From positions 1-17,358 of the forward strand of contig CABQJA010000031.1 in assembly GCA_902464345.1 (NCBI GenBank): a stretch of DNA of 17,358 nucleotides, written 5' to 3'. Within the stretch, counting starts at the first letter, position 1. Every line of letters begins with the position of its first letter. This DNA comes from an uncultured Clostridium sp. GTDB lineage: Bacteria > Bacillota > Clostridia > Lachnospirales > Lachnospiraceae. Of this stretch, positions 5,450 to 12,892 are shown piece after piece. The notes below the pieces were generated by a model. It saw nothing but the letters and a program-made list of their open reading frames with translations. It was not told where the DNA came from and did no database searches. A program made the translations under genes and the position numbers.

Positions 5450-7444
5450 TTATTGCCGCAATGTTATGGAATGCTTTTCCAGATCATACTCCCTGGTATA
5501 GCCATCATCATCATACAGCTGATAGCTGCTATTCTTATATCCGATCAGCTGCAGCGTATTCATATCAATATCCGCAACACTTTCCGCAACATCCGCAAGC
5601 GGAATACATTTATCTTTCCGGATAAATAAAATGACCTCATTCAACGGCACTTCTATGAAATGATGTCCTTTAGGCATCTCTGTCTGTTCCAGACCACTAT
5701 CTGCTTTAAAACGGACAAGCATCATATCCTCCGGCAGATATACATATCTTCCGATTGCATTCTGCATATATACCGGTGCGATCATGATTTCATTTCCAAG
5801 CATGAGCTGATCCTCTACATTTCTTGCAATTCTGTCATCCGGATAATCAAATGCCAGCGGCCGGAACATCATATCATCGGTTAAGGCTGCCTTCATATAC
5901 TCACTGTAAATATAAGGAATCAGCCGGTACCGGATCTCAATGATATGTCGGAAATCCTCTATATGTTCAAACTGATAACATTCCTGGTTTCTCGTATCCT
6001 GACAGGAATGATTCCGCATAAGTGGCGTAAAAATACCAAGTGCAAGCCACCGGAGTAACAGATCTCTGGTCGCGTTGCATCCAAATCCGCCAAGGTCTGC
6101 GCCAATGTATAAGAATCCGCACATATTTAATGACGGAAGCATCTTCAGATTCAATAACATATGTGACCACCAGGACTTATTATCTCCCGTCCAGATGCCA
6201 CCATAACGATGCATGCCAATATAGGAGGAACGTGAGAACAGAAGGCAGCGTTTATCCGGTGAGAGCTCCCGGAGTGCCTCCCCTGCAGCCCGCGTCATAT
6301 TATATCCAAAGATATTATGTACTTTGTCATGCCGTATCATCGTTCCATTTACATTATGATACATAGACGCATAATCCTTTGCGTTATTTGCAAGGTCTGT
6401 CATCTGCCCGCCAATTGCCCAGACTTCATCCACCGTTTCCTCTTTATCCAGAAATTCCCGCATAGCCTCTTTCGCCTCACGGACTCCTTCCGGTGTGTAG
6501 AAGATTGCCGGTTCATTCATATCATTCCAGAAGCCTTCAATCCCTGCATCCGTCAGGATTTTATATTTCTCACCGAACCATTTCCTTGCATCCGGATTCA
6601 ACACATCCGGAAAATGCGTATATCCCGGCCATACAGCTGCAACATAATCACTTCCGTCCTGTCTCTTGCAGAAATAATTGTTTGCCACGCCTTCCTCATA
6701 TATCTCATAGCCTTCCTCAATCTTTACTCCTGCATCAATAATCGGAACCAGATGGATCTGTTCCTCTTTCATGTCAGCTACATATCGTAAGAAATCTCCG
6801 AATTCTTCATTTATGGTAAAGTCCTTATAATTGTCCATGTAATCAATGTCCATATATACCGTATCGATCGGAATATGGTTTTCCCTGTATTTCTTTACTA
6901 CCGTTATAAAGTCTTCCGGTGTTTTATATCCCCAGCGGCTCTGTCCAAACCCAAAAGCAAACTTCGGTGCAATATAACTTCTTCCGATCACCTTACGGAA
7001 CTGTTTCGTAATATCATAAGGCGTATCTCCGGTAATTACATACAGATCAAGGTCCGCTCTTTCGCAGAAAATATGAAGTCTGTCAGACCTTGTATAACCG
7101 ATGTCAAAGGTAAGTGCCGACGGATAGTCAATATATAATCCAAAGGTTTCCTCACCTGCTACAATGATAAAGTTATGTGCCGCATATAACGAATATGTAT
7201 CCTCATGATGGTGCGGAATATCAGTATTATTGCTTATATACCGATACCCACGCTTATTGATTCCGCGGTTGGCCTCCCCCAGTCCATACACAATGGTCTC
7301 CGCTTCCAGAGCACAGCTAAAAGAAAAACCTTTCTCCCGATCGATTTCGACCCTTCCATACTCCGGCATGCCCTCTTCTGACTCAAACGGTACAATGACC
7401 GATTCCGTCGGAAATGGTCTTCCATATGTATATTTTTTTATCAT
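5450..7444 (-). CDS. Glycoside hydrolase family 31 alpha-glucosidase
   Basis: This is a 664-aa retaining alpha-glucosidase, probably cytoplasmic because no signal peptide is visible. It would release glucose from alpha-1,4/1,6-linked oligosaccharides such as isomaltose or maltose. I see FAFGFGQSRWGY (162-173), YMDIDYM (197-203), the nucleophile motif GFWNDMNEP with D308, RSSYIG and WTGDNKSWWSH with acid/base D421, and LGGFGCNATRDLLLRW. Length and near-identical segments (GLGE.NRGINKRGY, DGSD..AAVWPG.THFPD, HRYGGIW.GDNKSWWSH) recall the isomaltose-preferring GH31 enzyme of Blautia obeum. W171 would match the specificity-determining Trp discussed for that enzyme. The start is taken at ATG 7444, because AAGGAG lies 9 nt upstream; the earlier ATG at 7474 has no Shine-Dalgarno. 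It stands alone, without a sugar transporter or regulator beside it. Confidence 0.92.
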   Translation of the reverse strand: MIKKYTYGRPFPTESVIVPFESEEGMPEYGRVEIDREKGFSFSCALEAETIVYGLGEANRGINKRGYRYISNNTDIPHHHEDTYSLYAAHNFIIVAGEETFGLYIDYPSALTFDIGYTRSDRLHIFCERADLDLYVITGDTPYDITKQFRKVIGRSYIAPKFAFGFGQSRWGYKTPEDFITVVKKYRENHIPIDTVYMDIDYMDNYKDFTINEEFGDFLRYVADMKEEQIHLVPIIDAGVKIEEGYEIYEEGVANNYFCKRQDGSDYVAAVWPGYTHFPDVLNPDARKWFGEKYKILTDAGIEGFWNDMNEPAIFYTPEGVREAKEAMREFLDKEETVDEVWAIGGQMTDLANNAKDYASMYHNVNGTMIRHDKVHNIFGYNMTRAAGEALRELSPDKRCLLFSRSSYIGMHRYGGIWTGDNKSWWSHMLLNLKMLPSLNMCGFLYIGADLGGFGCNATRDLLLRWLALGIFTPLMRNHSCQDTRNQECYQFEHIEDFRHIIEIRYRLIPYIYSEYMKAALTDDMMFRPLAFDYPDDRIARNVEDQLMLGNEIMIAPVYMQNAIGRYVYLPEDMMLVRFKADSGLEQTEMPKGHHFIEVPLNEVILFIRKDKCIPLADVAESVADIDMNTLQLIGYKNSSYQLYDDDGYTREYDLEKHSITLRQ

Positions 7445-7453
7445 CTCTGTTTT

Positions 7454-7459
7454 CTCCTT
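7454..7459 (-). promoter_or_regulatory. Ribosome binding site that sets the GH31 start
   Basis: The minus strand reads AAGGAG with 9 nt to ATG 7444. This favours the 664-residue product over a version 10 residues longer starting at 7474. Confidence 0.65.
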
Positions 7460-7487
7460 CCGTATGCATTCCATTTTATATAGTTCT

Positions 7488-7525
7488 ATTATAATCTCCC
7501 CTCCGGCGGTTATTCTTGCATTATA
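7488..7525 (-). promoter_or_regulatory. Two candidate -10 boxes for the GH31 gene
   Basis: Perfect TATAAT hexamers occur on the minus strand at 7488-7493 and 7520-7525, between the spoIVB-side terminator and the GH31 start. Neither has a convincing -35 at 16-18 nt, and the surrounding 7500-7580 stretch is very AT-rich. The terminator upstream implies that a promoter exists here, but which box is used is not clear. I found no good catabolite-response (cre) palindrome. Confidence 0.35.
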
Positions 7526-7575
7526 TCCGCTATTTTATATAATATTACCGTATTTTCGATTTCTGTTTCCACGGT

Positions 7576-7622
7576 AGCAAAAAGGATTTGAAAAAGGGCG
7601 GATTCTACCCTGTTTCAAATCC
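7576..7622 (-). terminator. Intrinsic terminator downstream of spoIVB
   Basis: GGATTTGAAA (7584-7593) and TTTCAAATCC (7613-7622) are perfect 10-bp arms. An inner AGGG/CCCT pair extends the stem. On the minus strand the hairpin is followed by a T-run (CCTTTTTGC). It lies 34 nt beyond the spoIVB stop and isolates the GH31 gene from the sporulation gene. Confidence 0.85.
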
Positions 7623-7655
7623 CGGTTTTCTGCCTTCTATATTTTATCTCCTCTG

Positions 7656-8873
7656 CTACAACATGTTCTCAATAAAGATCCCGTATCCTCTGGTCGGATC
7701 ATTGACAAATACATGTGTTACCGCACCCACGAACTTCCCATCCTGCAGAATCGGACTGCCACTCATTCCCTGAATAATACCGCCTGTCAGATTTAAAAGC
7801 TCCGGATCCGTCACCCGGATTTCCAGTCCTTTCGTCATATTGGTTCCACTCATGTTGACCTTTGTGATCTCTATTTCATAATCCTTCATCTCACCGGATA
7901 TATCCGAATGCAGCCACGCGGTTCCCGGCTGAATTTCCTGCTTTAATGCGATCGGTATGGCGTTCCCGCCGGTAAATGCCGGGAGGTGCTCCGGCTCCGT
8001 AATCGTTCCCGTAATCCCGCTTTCCGAGTTTCCCTGAATCTCTCCGAGATACCCCTGTTCCGAATAATCCACGCATCCGGTTACGGAACCGGGCGTGCCG
8101 CTGCTTCCCTTTACAATTCCAAGCACACTGGCCCTTCTCAGCTCTCCATGCTCCAGCCGGATCAATTCTCCGGTATCCACATCATTGACTCCATGCCCCA
8201 GGGCTCCGAATCGGGTTCCCATAATATAGGTCAGAGTGCCGATTCCCTGCAGATCATCCCGCACCCAGATGCCTGCTTTATAGCTTCCATCCGCAGATAA
8301 TACCGGTTTTACCTTCACTTCTATCTCTGTATCCTTTCTCTGCACATCCATACATAGATCCTCGCCTGCCGATCCCTCGATTGCCTCGATCAATGTTTCC
8401 TTATCTGATACGGTCTCTCCATTCACGGACTTAATATAATCCCCCGGCTGCAAGATACTCTCTGCCGGCTCCGTTTCCACTCCGTCTGCCCCCGGAATCT
8501 TCCCGGTATCAATTACCATAACACCATCGGTATTCATATAAATACCGGTGGAGCATCCGCATGGGATTGCATATGCCTCTTCTATCGCCTCCACCTGAAC
8601 CGTCTTTAACGGAATCCAGCCAAACAGCCGCACCTGCATTTCATAGGATCCGGTATTCCAGGCTGTCAGTGTGAACGGGTCCTGCAGGTTCCATCTGGCA
8701 TCTGCGGTTTTCACCTCTGCATTTGCCGGAATAGAGAAGTCAAACTCTTCCTTATCTCCCGCGATAATCTGTATATGACTGGGAATACAGGTCTTGTAAT
8801 ACTCTATCCATCCAAGGCCCGACAGCGGAAGGAATATCGCAAATACAAATGCCCAGACTATATTACGTTTCAT
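7656..8873 (-). CDS. spoIVB: SpoIVB sporulation signalling serine peptidase (S55)
   Basis: SpoIVB is made in the forespore and secreted across the inner spore membrane, where it cleaves SpoIVFA and so triggers pro-sigma-K processing. The 405-aa product has an N-terminal membrane anchor/signal (about 5-22), a PDZ domain (about 105-190, with QPGDYIKSVNGE) and a C-terminal S55 domain. The catalytic triad is visible: H227 in LGHGVND, D356 in VTDPELL and S371 in QGMSGSP. The D-to-S distance of 15 equals that of B. subtilis D363/S378. GGAG lies about 10 nt before the ATG, behind a long purine-rich leader. It is bracketed by terminators on both sides, so it is a separate transcription unit. I looked for a sigma-G promoter (GHATR/CATnnTA) and saw none convincing. 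Its presence implies a spore former. Confidence 0.95.
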   Translation of the reverse strand: MKRNIVWAFVFAIFLPLSGLGWIEYYKTCIPSHIQIIAGDKEEFDFSIPANAEVKTADARWNLQDPFTLTAWNTGSYEMQVRLFGWIPLKTVQVEAIEEAYAIPCGCSTGIYMNTDGVMVIDTGKIPGADGVETEPAESILQPGDYIKSVNGETVSDKETLIEAIEGSAGEDLCMDVQRKDTEIEVKVKPVLSADGSYKAGIWVRDDLQGIGTLTYIMGTRFGALGHGVNDVDTGELIRLEHGELRRASVLGIVKGSSGTPGSVTGCVDYSEQGYLGEIQGNSESGITGTITEPEHLPAFTGGNAIPIALKQEIQPGTAWLHSDISGEMKDYEIEITKVNMSGTNMTKGLEIRVTDPELLNLTGGIIQGMSGSPILQDGKFVGAVTHVFVNDPTRGYGIFIENML

Positions 8874-9004
8874 GCTATCCTGACTCCTTTCCTGTTTTGT
8901 TTTTTACTGTTTCCTTTGCTTTTAATTTTTGTTCCTGATTTTTTATTTTTCAATCTTCTTACTGCTTTTGGGCTTTGCCTACTTCCTGTTCTTTTTATCA
9001 CGAT

Positions 9005-9044
9005 AAAAAAGAACAGATGACCTTTGCAGGTTTCATCTGTTCTT
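9005..9044 (-). terminator. Intrinsic terminator after recN
   Basis: AAGAACAGATGA (9009-9020) and TCATCTGTTCTT (9033-9044) are perfect 12-bp complementary arms. An inner CCT/AGG extension around a GCAA loop adds three pairs, with a two-base AA bulge on one side. The minus-strand transcript continues into six T residues (9005-9010). It ends the nusB-to-recN operon 28 nt beyond the recN stop. A second overlapping inverted repeat lies immediately downstream (8987-9015). Confidence 0.9.
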
Positions 9045-9071
9045 AGTGTCTTCGATTCTGTCGAAAATCAA

Positions 9072-10757
9072 TCAGTATATTTTTGTACGTTTTGCCAGTT
9101 CTTTCATTTCAGCTGCGCTTTCCAGCACAGAATCAGTGATTTCCACACCGCCTAACATTCTGGCAATTTCTGCAATGGCTGCTTCTTCCTGCAACCGTTC
9201 AATTCCGGTGATCGTCTTCTGATCGATCACCTGTTTTTCGATTTTAAAATGAGCATCTGCCATGGCTGCGATCTGTGGTAAATGACTGATACAGATTACC
9301 TGATGCTTCATTGCGATTGCCGATAATTTCTCGGATACCTTCTGCGCAGTTCTTCCGCTGATTCCCACATCAATTTCATCAAAAATCAGCGTGTCAATAT
9401 CATCCTCTTCTGCCAGACAGGATTTGACCGCCAGCATGATTCTGGATAATTCACCACCGGAAGCAACCTCCCACAGCGGTTTCACCGGTTCTCCCACATT
9501 CGTGGAGATCATAAAATATCCTTCCTCCATACCTCTGACCGTAGGCTGCTCCAGCTGCTGAAATTCCATACGGAAATCCACATTCTGAAAATTCAGATCC
9601 TGCAACGCTTCGGTAATCATTTCTGTCAGGGTATCTGCTGCAGCTCTTCTCGCATCGGATACTTCTTTTGCATATCGCATATAATCCTGTAATGCTTTTT
9701 CGCAGTCTGCATTCAATGTCTCCCGATAGGTTTCATAATCGACGAACTTCTCATATTCTGCCTGCTTCTTCTCCAGATAATCCAGAACATCCGGAATCGT
9801 CCGTCCGTATTTTGCCTCCAGATTATGAATCAGATCCAGTCTGGTCTCCACCGTCTGGAACTGCTCCGCATCAAAGGTCATCTCGGTCATATAATCCGCC
9901 AGCTCCCGGTTAAAATCGTTTAACAGACTGTCTATCGTAGCAAGCTGTTCCTGCAGACCCAGTAGCTCTGAGTCATACTCTGCTGCCTTATTCAGCTCCC
10001 CACAGGCACGGCCGATCTGGTTGCCGCCGCTTTCCGGCTGCTCATATCCGGTGATCCCGTAAACCTGACTGATTCGTTCCATGATCTGTCTGCTGTTTAC
10101 CATCCTGCGATACTCTGCCTCCAGCTGTTCCTCTTCCTCCGGCTGCAGATCTGCCTCTTCAATCTCATGAATCTCAAACAATGCGAAATCCATCTGCCGC
10201 TTTCTGGTTTCCTCATCGAGCTCACCGGTTTTCAGTTCATCCCGCAGTCCGGCATATATGGTATAACTCTTCTCCATATTCTTTTTACATTCATCAATCT
10301 TATCATGACCGAACCGGTCCAAAATATTCAGATGATTTGATTTTTTCAGCAATGACTGATGCTCATGCTGTGAATGGATATCGATCAAAAGTCCGGCAAT
10401 CTCTTTTAACCTTCCCACTGTTACCATCTCATCGTTTACCTTATTGACTGTACGATTCGGATAGATTCTCCGGCTGATGATCAGAACATTCTCCTCCGTC
10501 ATCGGAATCTCCAGTGATTCCAATGCCTTTCTGGTCTGTGGCTTGGTTATTTCAAATAACAGCTCTACCAGTCCGTATTCTGCACCTTCCCGGAGCATCT
10601 CTTTCCCGGTTCTGCCACCTAATGCCGTCGTGACTGCCCCCAGAATAATAGACTTTCCTGCGCCGGTCTCACCGGTCAGAATATTCAGACCTTCTTCAAA
10701 ATTCACATCCAGTTCATCGATCAGTGCCATATTTTTAATATGTAGATTCTGTAGCAT
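9072..10757 (-). CDS. recN: DNA repair protein RecN
   Basis: RecN is an SMC-like ATPase that gathers at double-strand breaks and helps recombinational repair. The 561-aa protein has the Walker A motif GETGAGKS at 29-36 in the N-terminal half and a long charged middle that should form the antiparallel coiled coil (about 150-370). In the C-terminal half are the ABC signature SGGE starting at 433, Walker B with D460/E461 in LIFDEIDVG, and the following ICISHLPQIAAMAD switch region. Length is normal for the family (about 550-570). GGAGGA stands 6 nt before the ATG. It follows argR by 17 nt and is the last gene before a strong terminator, a placement conserved in Firmicutes. Confidence 0.96.
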   Translation of the reverse strand: MLQNLHIKNMALIDELDVNFEEGLNILTGETGAGKSIILGAVTTALGGRTGKEMLREGAEYGLVELLFEITKPQTRKALESLEIPMTEENVLIISRRIYPNRTVNKVNDEMVTVGRLKEIAGLLIDIHSQHEHQSLLKKSNHLNILDRFGHDKIDECKKNMEKSYTIYAGLRDELKTGELDEETRKRQMDFALFEIHEIEEADLQPEEEEQLEAEYRRMVNSRQIMERISQVYGITGYEQPESGGNQIGRACGELNKAAEYDSELLGLQEQLATIDSLLNDFNRELADYMTEMTFDAEQFQTVETRLDLIHNLEAKYGRTIPDVLDYLEKKQAEYEKFVDYETYRETLNADCEKALQDYMRYAKEVSDARRAAADTLTEMITEALQDLNFQNVDFRMEFQQLEQPTVRGMEEGYFMISTNVGEPVKPLWEVASGGELSRIMLAVKSCLAEEDDIDTLIFDEIDVGISGRTAQKVSEKLSAIAMKHQVICISHLPQIAAMADAHFKIEKQVIDQKTITGIERLQEEAAIAEIARMLGGVEITDSVLESAAEMKELAKRTKIY

Positions 10758-10774
10758 ATGTTTTCCTCCAGTTT

Positions 10775-11233
10775 CTATAGGTCACTGTATGCAGTTTTCT
10801 CTATATTGGCAATGACATTGGCAGACATTTCCTTCGACCTTGCAACTGCGATGATCGTATCATCACCGGCAATGCATCCCATTAGGCCATTTATATCTAA
10901 ATTATCCAGTGCTGCTGCGACTGCCATCGCCACACCGGACACTGTTTTGATCACAATTAAATTCTCAGAGGACTCCATCGTCAGGATACCGGCTGCCAGT
11001 ACCTGTCGATATTTCTTCCAGATATCGATGTCCTGCGGCTGCTGCAGTGCATACTTCGGTTTTCCGGAATCCGTGGTGATCTTCGTCAGCTTCAGCTCCC
11101 GGATATCTCTGGATATCGTTGCCTGTGTATTCCGGAACCCTGCCTGCGTCAAAAGCTCCGACAGCTCCTCCTGTGTCATAATATCATATTGTTCGATTAG
11201 CTCAATAATCTTTGATTGTCTTGCTGATTTCAT
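10775..11233 (-). CDS. argR: Arginine repressor/activator ArgR
   Basis: ArgR is a hexameric arginine-sensing regulator that represses arginine biosynthesis and can activate catabolism by binding ARG boxes. At 152 aa it has the usual size. It has an N-terminal winged helix (about 1-70) with NTQATISRDIRELKL as the recognition segment, and a C-terminal oligomerisation and arginine-binding domain (about 80-152) with GCIAGDDTI, whose D124/D125 correspond to the ligand-binding Asp pair. The start codon abuts the nadK stop with no spacer, and GGGAG lies inside the nadK end. The nadK-argR-recN arrangement is common in Clostridia and Bacilli. I saw no clear ARG box within the window. Confidence 0.95.
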   Translation of the reverse strand: MKSARQSKIIELIEQYDIMTQEELSELLTQAGFRNTQATISRDIRELKLTKITTDSGKPKYALQQPQDIDIWKKYRQVLAAGILTMESSENLIVIKTVSGVAMAVAAALDNLDINGLMGCIAGDDTIIAVARSKEMSANVIANIEKTAYSDL

Positions 11234-12070
11234 CTAACGCTCCCGTTCTCCCATTTTACTGCGAAGTATCTCGTAGAAACTGGTGTCATATATTTTTACC
11301 AATCGTGTTATTTCTTCTGCTTTGCGGATTACGATCCGGTCTCCCGGCTGCAACTCCTCATAGCCTCTGCCGTCAAAGGTCGCAATTGCTTCCTCCTTCT
11401 GGCTCTTACGCTTCGGTACGATCTCCACTTCAATCACATCCTCTGCCGAGAACACAACACTCTTACTGGTCAGCGAATGCGGTGAAACCGGTGTTACCAG
11501 AATCAGGCTGGCTCTCGGACTGACAATCGGTCCGCCGGCTGACATATTATATGCTGTGGAGCCTGTCGGTGTCGAAATGATCACGCCATCTGCTTCATAT
11601 ACGTCCAGAAGTTCTCCGTTCACATAGATCCGCAGACAGATGATTCTTGAAAATCCGGATCTGGCAATTACAATATCGTTCAGAGCAGTTGCTGCTGCCA
11701 TTTCTCTGGAATCTCTGTATATCTTACCCTGAATCTTCATCCGTTCCTCGATCCGGTACCGATCCTTCAATAATGCATCCAGTGCTTCTTCCATATTGCA
11801 TGGATCCACATCTGCCATAAAGCCCATGGTACCGAGATTAATTCCTATCATCGGAATGCCGTGGCTGCTTAAGTGACTGGCTGCCAGAAGCATCGTGCCA
11901 TCACCACCCAGAACGATCGCCATATCCACCTTACAATCCACCGGAATATTATCACCATCTACGCAGATCTGTGCATTTCCGCCATGCATCTCAATATAGT
12001 CCCGAACTCTTCCGGCCAGTATTAAATTCTCGTCTTTTGTGGAATTTGCCACAATCAAAAACGTCTTCAT
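11234..12070 (-). CDS. nadK: NAD kinase
   Basis: NadK phosphorylates NAD to NADP using ATP or polyphosphate, and is the only route to NADP. The 278-aa protein shows the diagnostic GGDGT motif at 55-59 with catalytic D57, the NE/D-type motif at N131-D132 (ALNDIVI), and the glycine-rich STPTGSTAYNMSAGGPIV segment (about 166-183). An AAAGGAA-like site precedes the ATG. It follows tlyA by 21 nt and is contiguous with argR, so it is part of the same operon. Confidence 0.96.
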   Translation of the reverse strand: MKTFLIVANSTKDENLILAGRVRDYIEMHGGNAQICVDGDNIPVDCKVDMAIVLGGDGTMLLAASHLSSHGIPMIGINLGTMGFMADVDPCNMEEALDALLKDRYRIEERMKIQGKIYRDSREMAAATALNDIVIARSGFSRIICLRIYVNGELLDVYEADGVIISTPTGSTAYNMSAGGPIVSPRASLILVTPVSPHSLTSKSVVFSAEDVIEVEIVPKRKSQKEEAIATFDGRGYEELQPGDRIVIRKAEEITRLVKIYDTSFYEILRSKMGERER

Positions 12071-12091
12071 CGAACATTCCTTTCCGGTCGA

Positions 12092-12892
12092 TCATGCAAG
12101 GTCGCGATGTGATTCCTCTACTACCTCAGCTGCATTCAGTACTGCCGCCTCTACCGCTTCATTCTTTGTCATATGAAGCAGATATTCAATATTGCCCTCC
12201 GGACCTTTGATCGGTGAATAGTCCAGATGCAGAAGCTTAAATCCAATCGACTCCGCAAAATTCATAACCATCTCGATCACTTCCAGATGCACGCTCTTGT
12301 CACGGACTACACCCTTCTTACCAACCTTTTCTCTTCCGGCCTCGAACTGTGGCTTGATCAGACAGACCAGCTCTCCATCCTCTGTCATCAGTTCCTTTAC
12401 CGGACCTAACACCTTGGTCAGGGAGATAAATGACACATCAATGGATACAAATGCCGGCTTCTCCGCAATATCTTCCGGAGTTACATAACGGATATTGGTT
12501 TTCTCCATACATACCACCCGTTCATCATTGCGCAGCTTCCAATCCAGCTGTCCGTGACCGACATCTACAGAATATACCTTTACGGCTCCGTTCTGAAGCA
12601 TACAGTCCGTAAACCCACCGGTGGATGCACCGACATCCATACAGACCTTTCCTTCCAGCTGCACTCCGAAGCGGTCCATGGCCTTCTCCAGCTTCAACCC
12701 GCCCCGGCTCACATATTTTAAGGTATGTCCCTTTACCTCCAGCTTCACCTTCTCGGAATCAAAGGTTGTCCCTGCTTTATCCTCACGCTGTCCGTCTACA
12801 AACACAATTCCGGACATAATGATCGCTTTTGCTTTTTCACGGGATGTGGCAAATCCCTGTTCTACTAACATGACATCAAGTCGTTGTTTCAT
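12092..12892 (-). CDS. tlyA: TlyA-family rRNA 2'-O-methyltransferase (S4 plus FtsJ-like domains)
   Basis: The 266-aa protein has an N-terminal S4 RNA-binding domain (1 to about 62, RLDVMLVEQG...SREKAKAIIMSG) joined to a Rossmann methyltransferase domain with SAM motif DVGASTGGF at 86-94, plus D152 and K180 (IKPQFE) in the catalytic core. Family members methylate 16S/23S rRNA cytidines and affect capreomycin susceptibility; they were historically annotated as hemolysin A. Substrate in this organism is inferred. The start overlaps the dxs stop as ATGA, indicating coupled translation. Placement between dxs and nadK is the standard clostridial order. Confidence 0.93.
   Translation of the reverse strand: MKQRLDVMLVEQGFATSREKAKAIIMSGIVFVDGQREDKAGTTFDSEKVKLEVKGHTLKYVSRGGLKLEKAMDRFGVQLEGKVCMDVGASTGGFTDCMLQNGAVKVYSVDVGHGQLDWKLRNDERVVCMEKTNIRYVTPEDIAEKPAFVSIDVSFISLTKVLGPVKELMTEDGELVCLIKPQFEAGREKVGKKGVVRDKSVHLEVIEMVMNFAESIGFKLLHLDYSPIKGPEGNIEYLLHMTKNEAVEAAVLNAAEVVEESHRDLA

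Noticed and set aside
6317..6790. 157-codon plus-strand frame antisense to the GH31 gene
   Set aside because: It has Cys/His/Ile-rich shadow composition and no ribosome binding site, and it lies entirely opposite a clear GH31 enzyme.
10758..11237. 159-codon plus-strand frame antisense to argR
   Set aside because: It mirrors a complete ArgR and has a Ser/Ile/Phe-rich composition typical of an antisense shadow.
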